A DNA stretch of 64,000 nucleotides from an uncultured Lachnospiraceae bacterium. GTDB taxonomy: Bacteria > Bacillota > Clostridia > Lachnospirales > Lachnospiraceae. Each line of letters starts with the position of its first letter. The stretch's first letter is position 1. The notes below the pieces were generated by a model that was given only the letters and a program-made list of their open reading frames with translations, ran no database searches and was not told the DNA's origin. Both the position numbers and the translations under genes were made by a program. Positions 34,159 to 41,588 of the stretch are shown one piece after another. Where the stretch lies: contig CAJUJG010000005.1 in assembly GCA_910586715.1 (NCBI GenBank), forward strand, positions 1-64,000, written 5' to 3'.

Positions 34159-34889
34159 TTTCGACCTGTTCTCCCCACGATCCATTCCTACTTACACATT
34201 AAGAGCGACCGCTATATCCTTTTTCAGTGATATACCGATCGCCTTAATTCATTTCAATATCCAATTTTTTCCTCTTTCTCGGCATTTTCTTTTTTCTTCT
34301 TTGTACCATCCTTTATTATTTGCCGAATTTTTTATGGTACTCTTTTTTTCTTCCGATTTTTACGTCCTCTTTGTGTTCCTTTCATCTGACTACTCTCTCT
34401 GAAACATTCTCTTAATCTTTTCCTATGTGTACAATCCTCTTAAATACACATTCTCTCATTCTCATATTCGTTAAGGATTTTCATTTTCATCAGATTAAGG
34501 TTCGTGTTCATCCAATGGACTCATCTCCTTTCTTAAGAATACTCTTTATCGCTATTGTTTACGGTGTCCGAAAATATATAGGATAAAGCTGAAAGATTAA
34601 AGGTATCTTTTGTGCTTTTTTGTTTTTTCTTTAGTGTGATTGTAGAATAACATTATTTGCAGGATATTTCAAGGGTTTTTTGGGATTTTTCTCAACACTG
34701 TCGTTTTGCACATCTGCTTTCAGTTATTTCGTACAGTATTTTCTGAATTTTCTGACCACTCTGACTCTATTTCGTTTCTGCCTAAAGCAGTAATAAGGCA
34801 ACGGGAAATTACGTAAAATTTAATGGAATTGTGTGTGCGTTTGTGGTATTATGTCGATAGACATTATACTCGCCCGAATGGGCATAAAC
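34159..34889. other. Gene-poor region upstream of bceR, with an imperfect hairpin
   Basis: No convincing gene. At 34204-34242 GCGACCGCTATATCC pairs imperfectly with GTGATATACCGATCGC. From about 34250 to 34560 the plus strand is almost all pyrimidine, so the minus strand is a long purine tract. A minus-strand frame there is Lys/Arg-rich and is broken by three TAA codons. From 34560 to 34880 the sequence is AT-rich and featureless. The bceR promoter should lie in the first part. Confidence 0.5.
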
Positions 34890-34918
34890 TTACCATAATT
34901 GCGAAGTAATTATGGTAA
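34890..34918. other. Perfect inverted repeat near the MITE-like element
   Basis: TTACCATAATT and AATTATGGTAA form an 11-bp stem with a 7-base loop. No T-run follows on either strand. It lies 28 bases before the MITE-like element and might be part of a promoter-proximal operator. Confidence 0.5.
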
Positions 34919-34946
34919 AATAATGACGTTGAACAATTCAACAGAA

Positions 34947-35112
34947 TAGTGTACTGACCGCTTCATATCTGGTAAAACTCCGCAGAATATTTTCCTGAGA
35001 GTGCTGCTTTACAAACGCAGGCGTAGCGGTGGCTACGGCGAAGCTTGGGAAGTAGTGCTATCAGGGAAATAGGCAAGGATGTTTGCCTGAATATGAACGA
35101 GTCAGTACACTA
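34947..35112 (+). repeat. MITE-like hairpin element, copy 2 (complete, 166 bp)
   Basis: The ends are perfect 12-base inverted repeats, TAGTGTACTGAC (34947-34958) and GTCAGTACACTA (35101-35112). GAA flanks both ends, a possible 3-bp target duplication. Inside are TTCATAT/ATATGAA arms, TTTTCCTGAGAGTGCTGCTT paired with GGGAAGTAGTGCTATCAGGG, and a central CGTAGC/GCTACG hairpin. No ORF is present. It lies 20 bases upstream of a GNAT gene. The copy at 1-148 is in the opposite orientation. Confidence 0.85.
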
Positions 35113-35132
35113 GAACTTGTGAGGTATCCGCT

Positions 35133-35678
35133 ATGAAATATAATAAAATGATAATGTTAAAAAATGGTATGGAATGCTGTTTGAGAAATGGAACAGAATG
35201 TGATGGACAAGCTGTATTTGATAACTTTAATCTGACACATGAAGAAACCGATTATTTACTTACCTATCCGGACGAGAATTGCTTTGATGTTATGCAGGAA
35301 AGCCAATTCCTAAAAGGGAAATCTGAAAGTGAAAATGAAATTGAAATAGTTGCCGTAGTCGATAATGCAGTTGTGGGAACCGCCGGGCTTGAAGCAGTGG
35401 GGAAAAACTATAAGCTACGGCATCGTGCCGAACTTGGTATCAGTGTCGCTAAAGAATTTTGGGGGCTGGGGATTGGGCAGGCATTAACTACAGCATGTAT
35501 TGAATGCGCAAAAGCTGCGGGATATATCCAGCTTGAACTGAATGTAGTTGCCGACAATGAAAGAGCATTATCCATATATAACAAAGCCGGGTTTGTTGAA
35601 TATGGCAGAAATCCTAAAGGCTTTAATTCTCGATTCGCAGGATTTCAGGAAGTTATTTATATGAGATTGGAATTATGA
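35133..35678 (+). CDS. GNAT acetyltransferase
   Basis: A 181-residue GNAT protein with the full motif order: IVAVVDNAVVGTAGLEAVGK (about 72-91), RAELGISVAKEFWGLGIGQA (about 97-116) with the acetyl-CoA loop WGLGIGQAL, and ELNVVADNERALSIYNKAGF (about 139-158). It resembles ribosomal-protein or polyamine-type acetyltransferases of Firmicutes; the substrate is unknown. GAGG lies 8 bases before the ATG. Its leader is the MITE-like element, which may supply or disturb its promoter. Confidence 0.87.
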   Translation: MKYNKMIMLKNGMECCLRNGTECDGQAVFDNFNLTHEETDYLLTYPDENCFDVMQESQFLKGKSESENEIEIVAVVDNAVVGTAGLEAVGKNYKLRHRAELGISVAKEFWGLGIGQALTTACIECAKAAGYIQLELNVVADNERALSIYNKAGFVEYGRNPKGFNSRFAGFQEVIYMRLEL

Positions 35679-35782
35679 TAGACGTATAAATTACCATTTG
35701 TCGCGGAAATAACATTTAGGCAGAAAAATGAAACTGGAGAAAACGCAACAAACAACGTCAATTACTACACGGAGGGATAGCC

Positions 35783-36076
35783 TTGTTTCAAAAGAAAGAT
35801 GTCATATACAGCGAAACCATCGGCGTATGTATCGTCGAAGATATTGTAAAGCTTGCAGACAATCGAAAAGATACTTACAGTTATTATCTGCTGCGCTCCG
35901 CCTTTGATAAAACAAAAAAAGCCTACATTCCCGTAGAAAACCATACCGTTAAACTGCGCACACTGATCAGCAGAGAAGAAGCACAGGCACTTAAGAACAG
36001 CGAGAAATTTGACCAATTCAGTCAAACCATAAAGGACGAAGCGCACTATGTACTCCAAAATCAAGCAGGGAAATGA
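35783..36076 (+). CDS. CarD-like protein, short form
   Basis: A 97-residue protein resembling the N-terminal RNA-polymerase-interacting domain of CarD/CdnL/TRCF: FQKKDVIYSETIGVCIVEDI (about 2-21), then YYLLRSAFDKTKKAYIPVEN (about 34-53). The helical DNA-binding half of full CarD (about 160 residues) is reduced to LISREEAQALKNSEKFDQFS. Such short forms occur in clostridia and their role is unproven. The TTG start at 35783 has GGAGG seven bases upstream. It is a single gene ended by a GC-rich terminator. Confidence 0.7.
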   Translation: MFQKKDVIYSETIGVCIVEDIVKLADNRKDTYSYYLLRSAFDKTKKAYIPVENHTVKLRTLISREEAQALKNSEKFDQFSQTIKDEAHYVLQNQAGK

Positions 36077-36092
36077 CTCCGTGCATAAAAAT

Positions 36093-36118
36093 CCCCCAAA
36101 TCATTCCTGACTTGGGGG
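36093..36118. terminator. Terminator between the CarD-like gene and trxA
   Basis: CCCCCAA and TTGGGGG form a 7-bp GC-rich stem with a 12-base loop. The flanks ATAAAAAT and TATTAT give weak U tracts in both directions, suiting convergent genes. Confidence 0.65.
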
Positions 36119-36132
36119 TATTATCCGGTTCC

Positions 36133-36447
36133 TTACGCAATATGTGCGCCAATAAACGCCTTGAGCTTTTCCTTTGACTGAAATCCCACGCTTCTGTCCA
36201 CAATCTCACCATTTTTAAAAATGACAAGCGCCGGAATATTTTGAATGCCGTACTTCAATGCAAGCTCATCATTGGCATCAACATCCGCATTAAAAAAGCC
36301 AAGCTTTCCCGCAAACTCCTCAGAAATCTCCTCAAGCACCGGTGCAAGCATCTTACACGGACCGCACCACGTTGCGGAAAAGTCTACCAACGCAAGACTG
36401 CTTTCCAGCGCTTCACTCATATTGTTGTTTTCAATTTTCTTTACCAT
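36133..36447 (-). CDS. trxA: Thioredoxin
   Basis: About 104 residues with the active site WCGPCKM (about 28-34) in SLALVDFSATWCGPCKMLAP, then FFNADVDANDELALKYGIQN and the cis-Pro in IPALVIFKNG (about 73-82). This is a standard cytoplasmic disulfide reductase. The ATG at 36447 has GGAGG five bases upstream; one more ATG lies four codons earlier inside that site. It is a probable single-gene unit, downstream of the coiled-coil gene pair. Confidence 0.95.
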   Translation of the reverse strand: MVKKIENNNMSEALESSLALVDFSATWCGPCKMLAPVLEEISEEFAGKLGFFNADVDANDELALKYGIQNIPALVIFKNGEIVDRSVGFQSKEKLKAFIGAHIA

Positions 36448-36498
36448 GTTTTCCTCCATTCTGTTAAAAGCAACTGTTTGTCCACACTTTTGTACGTT

Positions 36499-37083
36499 TT
36501 AGGCAATGGGCAGAGTACCGAGTGTCCCCAAGTCCTCCGGCTCCCCGACAGATGTTTCTGCATTTTCTGCCGTTCCCTCGGGATCGTATTCCTGCTTTTC
36601 TTCCTCATCACCCCAAAGTGAATCATATTCTTCTTTCTTCTCCTTCATCTTGTTCATCATCGCAAGATTTTTTGCCGCCATGTATAATTCCATACTGTAT
36701 TCCATGACTTTCTTCTCATCGCTTGCCGGCACCCGCGCACCTCTTCCAATGCGGCGCGCCGTTTCCATAATCCTCCCCATTTCCAAGGCAGCGTCTTCCA
36801 TTGCATCCTTTTGCTGCTTAGACGCCTCCGCATTAAAGACAGACACATATTGCTGCGTCAATCTGTCAAGCACTTCCTGATTTTCATCAAATTTCTCATT
36901 CAATGCACCAATGGAAAGCTCTAAAGTTGCCGCCTCATTTGCGTAGATTTCCCGCTTTTCCAAATCAAAAGTGGTCTCGGCTTTTTTATCCAACTCCTCT
37001 TTTTTCTTTAAAAGCGTTCTGCGCCGGTCAATAATCGTCGCGCGCTGCGCACGGTATAATTTCTGTGCGTCTCCGACTTTCAT
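36499..37083 (-). CDS. Uncharacterised coiled-coil protein (194 residues)
   Basis: I do not recognise a family. Residues about 5-110 are predicted coiled coil (KLYRAQRATIIDRRRTLLKK and KEELDKKAETTFDLEKREIY), and an acidic tail (about 145-190) follows, with GDEEEKQEYDPEGTAENAET. There is no signal peptide and no membrane segment. It begins 28 bases after a 439-residue coiled-coil gene, so the pair is likely one operon and may assemble together. The ATG at 37083 has AAAGGATG a little upstream. Confidence 0.6.
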   Translation of the reverse strand: MKVGDAQKLYRAQRATIIDRRRTLLKKKEELDKKAETTFDLEKREIYANEAATLELSIGALNEKFDENQEVLDRLTQQYVSVFNAEASKQQKDAMEDAALEMGRIMETARRIGRGARVPASDEKKVMEYSMELYMAAKNLAMMNKMKEKKEEYDSLWGDEEEKQEYDPEGTAENAETSVGEPEDLGTLGTLPIA

Positions 37084-37111
37084 ATGATCACATCCTTTTG
37101 AAACGTTCCCA

Positions 37112-38431
37112 CTATCCTTGTGTTACAATTATTTTTTCTTTAACGTTCTCCTCTTCGGGTGTCTTAGGGTTTTCTTCAGCTTCCTCCGGCTCTTCCGTTG
37201 GATTCAGTAATTCTCCGATTTCCTTTTCTTCTTCGTCCTTTTCCTCCTCGGACTCTACATGGTCTATCTCGTTTCTATCGTCAATTAAATCTTTTACTTC
37301 GTCTGCAAGCTCCTGTGATGACTCGTCAAGCTTGCCCTGGGAAGCCTCGTTGAACGCAGCGTCCACTGCCGACTGTATCATGCTGTTTTTCGTTTCCACC
37401 ATGCCTTGAAGCGGATTCATTGCAATGTGGTCGCTTTTGCACTCCTTCGCATCTCTGACCATCTGCATACCGCGTCGTCTGTAATACGAAAAGTCACTGT
37501 CTTTTTCCACCATAGAACGATAGGACTCTAGTGCCGCCTTTTTCTCTTCCTCGGAATAATCCGCGCCAAGCAGTATTTCCAATTCGCGATATGCTTTTGG
37601 CGCCATTTTCAATCCATAGTTGAATACAGCCTCCCTTTTTTCCTCATCTGACATATTCTCATCATTGAGCAGCTCTTTTAAGTTTTGCGCCTCGTCATCA
37701 ACCTTCTGCGCAATATCGTCTGCTTTTGCAAGATTCCGAAGACCTTCTTCCTGCAGTTCGTTAATCAATCCGACTACATCCATTTCCCGTTTCATCGAAG
37801 ACGCGGCAAACTGCGCCGCTGAATTATTAATAATGTCGCTTATATTTTCTTCCTTCTTATCGCCGCTTTCTTCACTCTGACCGTCTTCGCGCTCTTCTTC
37901 TGTCTCCTCAGATTCCTCAATACTCTTTAACATAACCAGCAAATCCCGGTTTTTCTGATCGATCTCATCCTGCATTTCCGAAGACTGCATTGCCATCTGC
38001 TGCGCTTCTTTTGCCTTCTTTTGGTTCTCCTCTATCTGCTTTTGCTTCTGATCGCGCATCTCACGGATAACTTGTTGCTTTCTCTCAATAGTATCCAAAT
38101 CTTCGCCTGCCATATTAGAGTTCCGCATTGATTTTATAATCTTATCTATTTCCCCAATTAAGTTCAAATATTCGCTCTGCGTTTCATCTGCCTGTTTTGA
38201 CTGCTCCTGCTGACGCAGCATCATCTTTTCAATCTTTAAACTCTGAGCGCTCTTTTCCACGTGCTTGCCCTGCTCCTGCCTGCTTAGTTTTCTGCCCTCT
38301 TTCGAAATCGTAACTTTGCACTGTGGCGTATCAAAAGCGCCGCCCGGCTTCTGTGCAGGTTGATGTTGTTTTTGACTCGCTTTTCCGACTACTACATTGA
38401 TATTGTTTTCCGTAAACATTTTAATTTGCAT
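37112..38431 (-). CDS. Uncharacterised coiled-coil protein (439 residues)
   Basis: Function unknown. The N-terminus MQIKMFTENNINVVVGKASQ with CKVTISKEGRKLSRQ (about 37-51) resembles the short start seen on some flagellar or FlgM-like clostridial proteins (V-x-IS-x-EG). Long coiled coils follow (about 60-170) with Gln/Glu/Lys-rich heptads, an acidic stretch (EESEETEEEREDGQSEESGD), a second helical region and a very acidic C-terminus. There is no signal peptide. The start ATG at 38431 has GAGGTGGGG six bases upstream. It is paired with the next smaller coiled-coil gene. Confidence 0.6.
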   Translation of the reverse strand: MQIKMFTENNINVVVGKASQKQHQPAQKPGGAFDTPQCKVTISKEGRKLSRQEQGKHVEKSAQSLKIEKMMLRQQEQSKQADETQSEYLNLIGEIDKIIKSMRNSNMAGEDLDTIERKQQVIREMRDQKQKQIEENQKKAKEAQQMAMQSSEMQDEIDQKNRDLLVMLKSIEESEETEEEREDGQSEESGDKKEENISDIINNSAAQFAASSMKREMDVVGLINELQEEGLRNLAKADDIAQKVDDEAQNLKELLNDENMSDEEKREAVFNYGLKMAPKAYRELEILLGADYSEEEKKAALESYRSMVEKDSDFSYYRRRGMQMVRDAKECKSDHIAMNPLQGMVETKNSMIQSAVDAAFNEASQGKLDESSQELADEVKDLIDDRNEIDHVESEEEKDEEEKEIGELLNPTEEPEEAEENPKTPEEENVKEKIIVTQG

Positions 38432-38651
38432 AGAACACCCCACCTCATTCCTTTGAAATTTATTTGCAATTCCGTTTGCTTTTTGATCCAATATTTATAT
38501 TATTATAAAAATTTATAATTTAAATATATATCGGCAAACTACCGCATTTTTTTTACATTTTGACATACTTTTCTTAATATTATCCGCAAATTTTCCACAA
38601 TACAAAAAAACAGAAGCAGCGGCATTTTTACCACCCGCTTCTGATTTTCCT

Positions 38652-39305
38652 TTAAAAACGAATCTTTTCCATAATCTTTGGCAATTCTGCAAGCTCCGCC
38701 AAAACATAATCCGGCTCATTTGCCTCTCCAAAACCATACGACGCGTACACAAACGGAATTCCCGCCACCCGCGCGGACTCTTCGTCGCCCGCCGTGTCGC
38801 CGACATAAACCGCCCGCGTGACATTGTTGCGCTCCATAATCAGCTTATTGTTCTCGCCTTTCGGAAGTAAATTATTCCCCCAGCACTCAATATCATCAAA
38901 GCGCTTCTCAAGCCGATGCGCCTTGATAAAGCTTTCAATATATCCCTTTTGACAGTTGCTGACCACAAAAAGCCGATACTCTCTTTTCAACGCAAGCAGC
39001 GTCTCCTCCAGCTTTGGATACAGAACGCCGCCGTGCTCGCTTAAATACGCATTTTCCAGCGCACAACACTCATCCATAAGCATCTCCTGCTGCTGCCCTG
39101 TCGCCTTCGGAAACAGGCGCGCTGCAATCTCCGTCATCGGAAGCCCGAAACAGCCCCTCAGCTCTTCCTCGGAAATCAAACCTCTCCCGCATTCCGGATG
39201 ATTTGCCACTACCTCATTCCATGTCCGCAAAATCCCGTCAACCGCATTCCACATCGTCCCGTCCAAGTCAAATAAAATTGCTTCTGCTTTCATCTCTGCA
39301 ACCAT
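38652..39305 (-). CDS. HAD-superfamily phosphatase (phosphoglycolate phosphatase-like)
   Basis: A 217-residue HAD hydrolase of subclass I. Motif I is FDLDGTMWNAVDG (about 11-23) with the nucleophile and acid Asp. Motif II is LFVVSNCQKGYI (about 113-124), and motif III Lys with motif IV is YVGDTAGDEESARVAGIPFV (about 167-186). A four-helix cap lies between motifs I and II. The natural substrate is unknown. The start is ambiguous between 39305 and an ATG four codons later. It lies downstream of metG, separated by a large hairpin. Confidence 0.85.
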   Translation of the reverse strand: MVAEMKAEAILFDLDGTMWNAVDGILRTWNEVVANHPECGRGLISEEELRGCFGLPMTEIAARLFPKATGQQQEMLMDECCALENAYLSEHGGVLYPKLEETLLALKREYRLFVVSNCQKGYIESFIKAHRLEKRFDDIECWGNNLLPKGENNKLIMERNNVTRAVYVGDTAGDEESARVAGIPFVYASYGFGEANEPDYVLAELAELPKIMEKIRF

Positions 39306-39330
39306 ACTCCTTTCAAAGTCTGCACTTGCC

Positions 39331-39390
39331 CAATGAAACTTAGCGTTTCTTAGCCGACGTGTTTTTGCGGCTTAGAAAAACGTTTCATTG
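39331..39390 (-). other. Large hairpin at the end of metG
   Basis: CAATGAAAC and AGCGTTTCTTAGCCG on the left pair with CGGCTTAGAAAAACG and GTTTCATTG on the right, with small mismatches and a loop of about 12 bases. It includes the metG stop codon. There is no clean T-run, so it may act as a 3'-end stabiliser rather than a terminator. Confidence 0.55.
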
Positions 39391-41373
39391 TATCTCCGCT
39401 CCTGAAGGCATCGGCTTTTCCGCCGTCATCAGCGCAAGATTTCCTTCCGCGTCTTCCGCGCACAAAAGCATTCCCTCCGACAGCACGCCCGCAAGCTTTG
39501 CCGGCTTCAAATTCACAAGCACCATGACCTTTTTACCTACCATTTCCTCCGGCGTATAATGCGCCTTGATGCCTGACACAATCTGCTTTACCTGCGAACC
39601 GATTTTTACCTGGCTGCAAAGCAGCTTTTTCGACTTCGGCACCGCCTCGCACGCGATAATCTCACCCATCTGAAACTGCATTTTTGCAAAATCGTCATAC
39701 GTGATTTCTTCTTTCGGTTCTATATCTACTACTGCATCATTTATGACACTCGTGTCATTTTCCTGCACCGCACCGTCGCCGGACGCCGCATTCTGCCGCT
39801 CGGCAATCTCCTGTGCCTTCGCCGCAATCTCTTTGGCATCCAAACGCGCAAATAAAATCTCCGGTGCATCCGTTACCTTTGTCCCCGATGTATAGACTCC
39901 AAATGTTTTTGTTGAATCAAAATCGCGGATTTCACTGTTTAACTGCTTCATAATTCTCGCGGCAGTTTCCGGCATAAACGGCTCTAACAGCCCCGCGCCG
40001 ATGGAAATGCCCTCCACAAGATTATACAGCACCGTGGCAAGCCGGTCCTTCTTTGCCTCGTCCTTTGCCAGTACCCACGGCTCCGTCTCGTCAATATATT
40101 TGTTGCAGCGCTTAAACAGATTGAAAATCTCCGTCAGCGCATCCGCAACGCGCAGGCTGTCCATTTTTGCTTCCACCTTATCATACGTGCCTGTCGCAAC
40201 CGCCTTTAAATCCTCGTCGACTGCCTCCGCAGCGCCCTTGTCCGAAACCACGCCGCCAAAATATTTATTGCTCATGGAAATCGTTCTGTTGACAAGGTTT
40301 CCGAGCGTATTTGCAAGATCGGAATTTAACCGCTCCACCATCAAATCCCATGTGATGGACCCGTCGTTTTCAAACGGCATCTCATGCAGTACGAAATAGC
40401 GCACCGCGTCCACGCCGAACACCTCGGCAAGGTCGTCGGCATACATAATATTTCCCTTTGACTTACTCATCTTGTCATTATTCTGCAAAAGCCAAGGATG
40501 TCCGAAAATCTGATGCGGCAGCTCCTCGCCGAGCGCCATCAGGAAAATCGGCCAGTAAATCGTATGAAAACGAATAATATCCTTTCCTATTAAATGCAGG
40601 TCGGCAGGCCAAAGCTTTCCGAACTGCTCCGTACTGTTTCCATCCGCATCATAACCGATACCCGTGATATAATTCGTTAGCGCGTCAAGCCACACATAGA
40701 CAACATGCCTGTCATCAAAATCAACCGGAATACCCCACTTGAACGACGTACGCGACACACACAAATCCTGAAGTCCCGGAAGGAGAAAATTGTTCATCAT
40801 CTCATTTTTTCTCGATACAGGCTGAATAAACTCAGGATGTTTATTGATATGGTCAATCAGACGGTCGGCATACTTACTCATCTTAAAGAAATATGCTTCT
40901 TCCTTCGCAGGCTTTACCTCGCGCCCGCAGTCAGGACACTTGCCGTCCTTCAACTGCGACTCCGTCCAAAAAGACTCACAGGGTGTACAATAAAGCCCCT
41001 CATATGCGCCTTTGTAAATATCGCCTTGGTCGTAAAGGCGTTTGAAAATCTTCTGTACCTGTTTTTCGTGAAAATCGTCCGTAGTGCGGATAAATTTATC
41101 ATACGAAATGTTGAGCATATCGCAAAGCCCTTTGATAACCCCTGCCACGTTGTCGACAAACTCTTTTGGCGTCACGCCTGCTTCCGCCGCCTTCAACTCA
41201 ATTTTCTGTCCGTGCTCGTCCGTACCCGTTTGGAAAAAAACGTCGCAGCCGTCCTTTCTTTTATACCGCGCAATACTGTCCGCAAGCACGATTTCATAAT
41301 TATTTCCGATATGCGGTTTGCCCGATGTGTAGGCAATCGCTGTTGTGATATAATATTTGCCCTTATTCTGCAT
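39385..41373 (-). CDS. metG: Methionyl-tRNA synthetase
   Basis: A 662-residue class I synthetase. It shows the HIGH-equivalent YTSGKPHIGNNYEIVLADSI (about 15-34), a zinc-binding pair in CTPCESFW and CPDCGRE (about 128-149), the NDKMSKSKGN catalytic loop (about 297-306) and an anticodon-binding helical domain. The C-terminal 110 residues form the tRNA-binding domain (DDFAKMQFQMGEIIACEAVP, about 553-572), used for dimerisation. A linker of about 30 residues before it carries a TGACACNNGTGTCA palindrome. No T-box leader is visible upstream. Confidence 0.97.
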   Translation of the reverse strand: MQNKGKYYITTAIAYTSGKPHIGNNYEIVLADSIARYKRKDGCDVFFQTGTDEHGQKIELKAAEAGVTPKEFVDNVAGVIKGLCDMLNISYDKFIRTTDDFHEKQVQKIFKRLYDQGDIYKGAYEGLYCTPCESFWTESQLKDGKCPDCGREVKPAKEEAYFFKMSKYADRLIDHINKHPEFIQPVSRKNEMMNNFLLPGLQDLCVSRTSFKWGIPVDFDDRHVVYVWLDALTNYITGIGYDADGNSTEQFGKLWPADLHLIGKDIIRFHTIYWPIFLMALGEELPHQIFGHPWLLQNNDKMSKSKGNIMYADDLAEVFGVDAVRYFVLHEMPFENDGSITWDLMVERLNSDLANTLGNLVNRTISMSNKYFGGVVSDKGAAEAVDEDLKAVATGTYDKVEAKMDSLRVADALTEIFNLFKRCNKYIDETEPWVLAKDEAKKDRLATVLYNLVEGISIGAGLLEPFMPETAARIMKQLNSEIRDFDSTKTFGVYTSGTKVTDAPEILFARLDAKEIAAKAQEIAERQNAASGDGAVQENDTSVINDAVVDIEPKEEITYDDFAKMQFQMGEIIACEAVPKSKKLLCSQVKIGSQVKQIVSGIKAHYTPEEMVGKKVMVLVNLKPAKLAGVLSEGMLLCAEDAEGNLALMTAEKPMPSGAEIQ
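39744..39757. repeat. TGACACNNGTGTCA palindrome, copy 5 (in metG)
   Basis: TGACAC-TC-GTGTCA, with one additional A/T pair on each side. It encodes Asp-Thr-Ser-Val in the poorly conserved linker of MetG, where the protein sequence is under little constraint. Confidence 0.7.
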
Positions 41374-41504
41374 TGATTTTCATCGCCTTTCCTTATTTCT
41401 TTTCATTAACGCCCATTTTATCATATAACAGGGGGTTTTGTAAACATATGCCCCGTTAACTTTATCAGAACGGCAAATGCTTCGTCTTTTCTGCCAATTC
41501 AAAG

Positions 41505-41533
41505 TTGACAGACAACACGGCAAATTATACAAT
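41505..41533 (+). promoter_or_regulatory. Sigma-A promoter of the secreted BspA-like gene
   Basis: TTGACA (41505-41510), 17 bases, TACAAT (41528-41533). The start codon is 56 bases downstream, with AAAGGAG seven to twelve bases before it. Confidence 0.8.
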
Positions 41534-41588
41534 AATTATAGGTAATTATTTGATTATTCCAAAACAACACCGCGAAAGGAGAAGACCT

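Noticed and set aside
34200..34560. Lys-rich minus-strand gene in the purine tract
   Set aside because: The best frame is broken by three TAA codons and its composition is what any purine tract gives. It is reported only as a low-interest finding.
12039..39757. TGACACNNGTGTCA as a known heat-shock, LexA or catabolite operator
   Set aside because: It differs from CIRCE, from GAAC-N4-GTTC and from the cre consensus. All five copies are inside genes, not at promoters.
41374..41500. Possible T-box leader of metG
   Set aside because: No specifier hairpin, T-box sequence or antiterminator could be recognised upstream of metG. The region is short and AT-rich.
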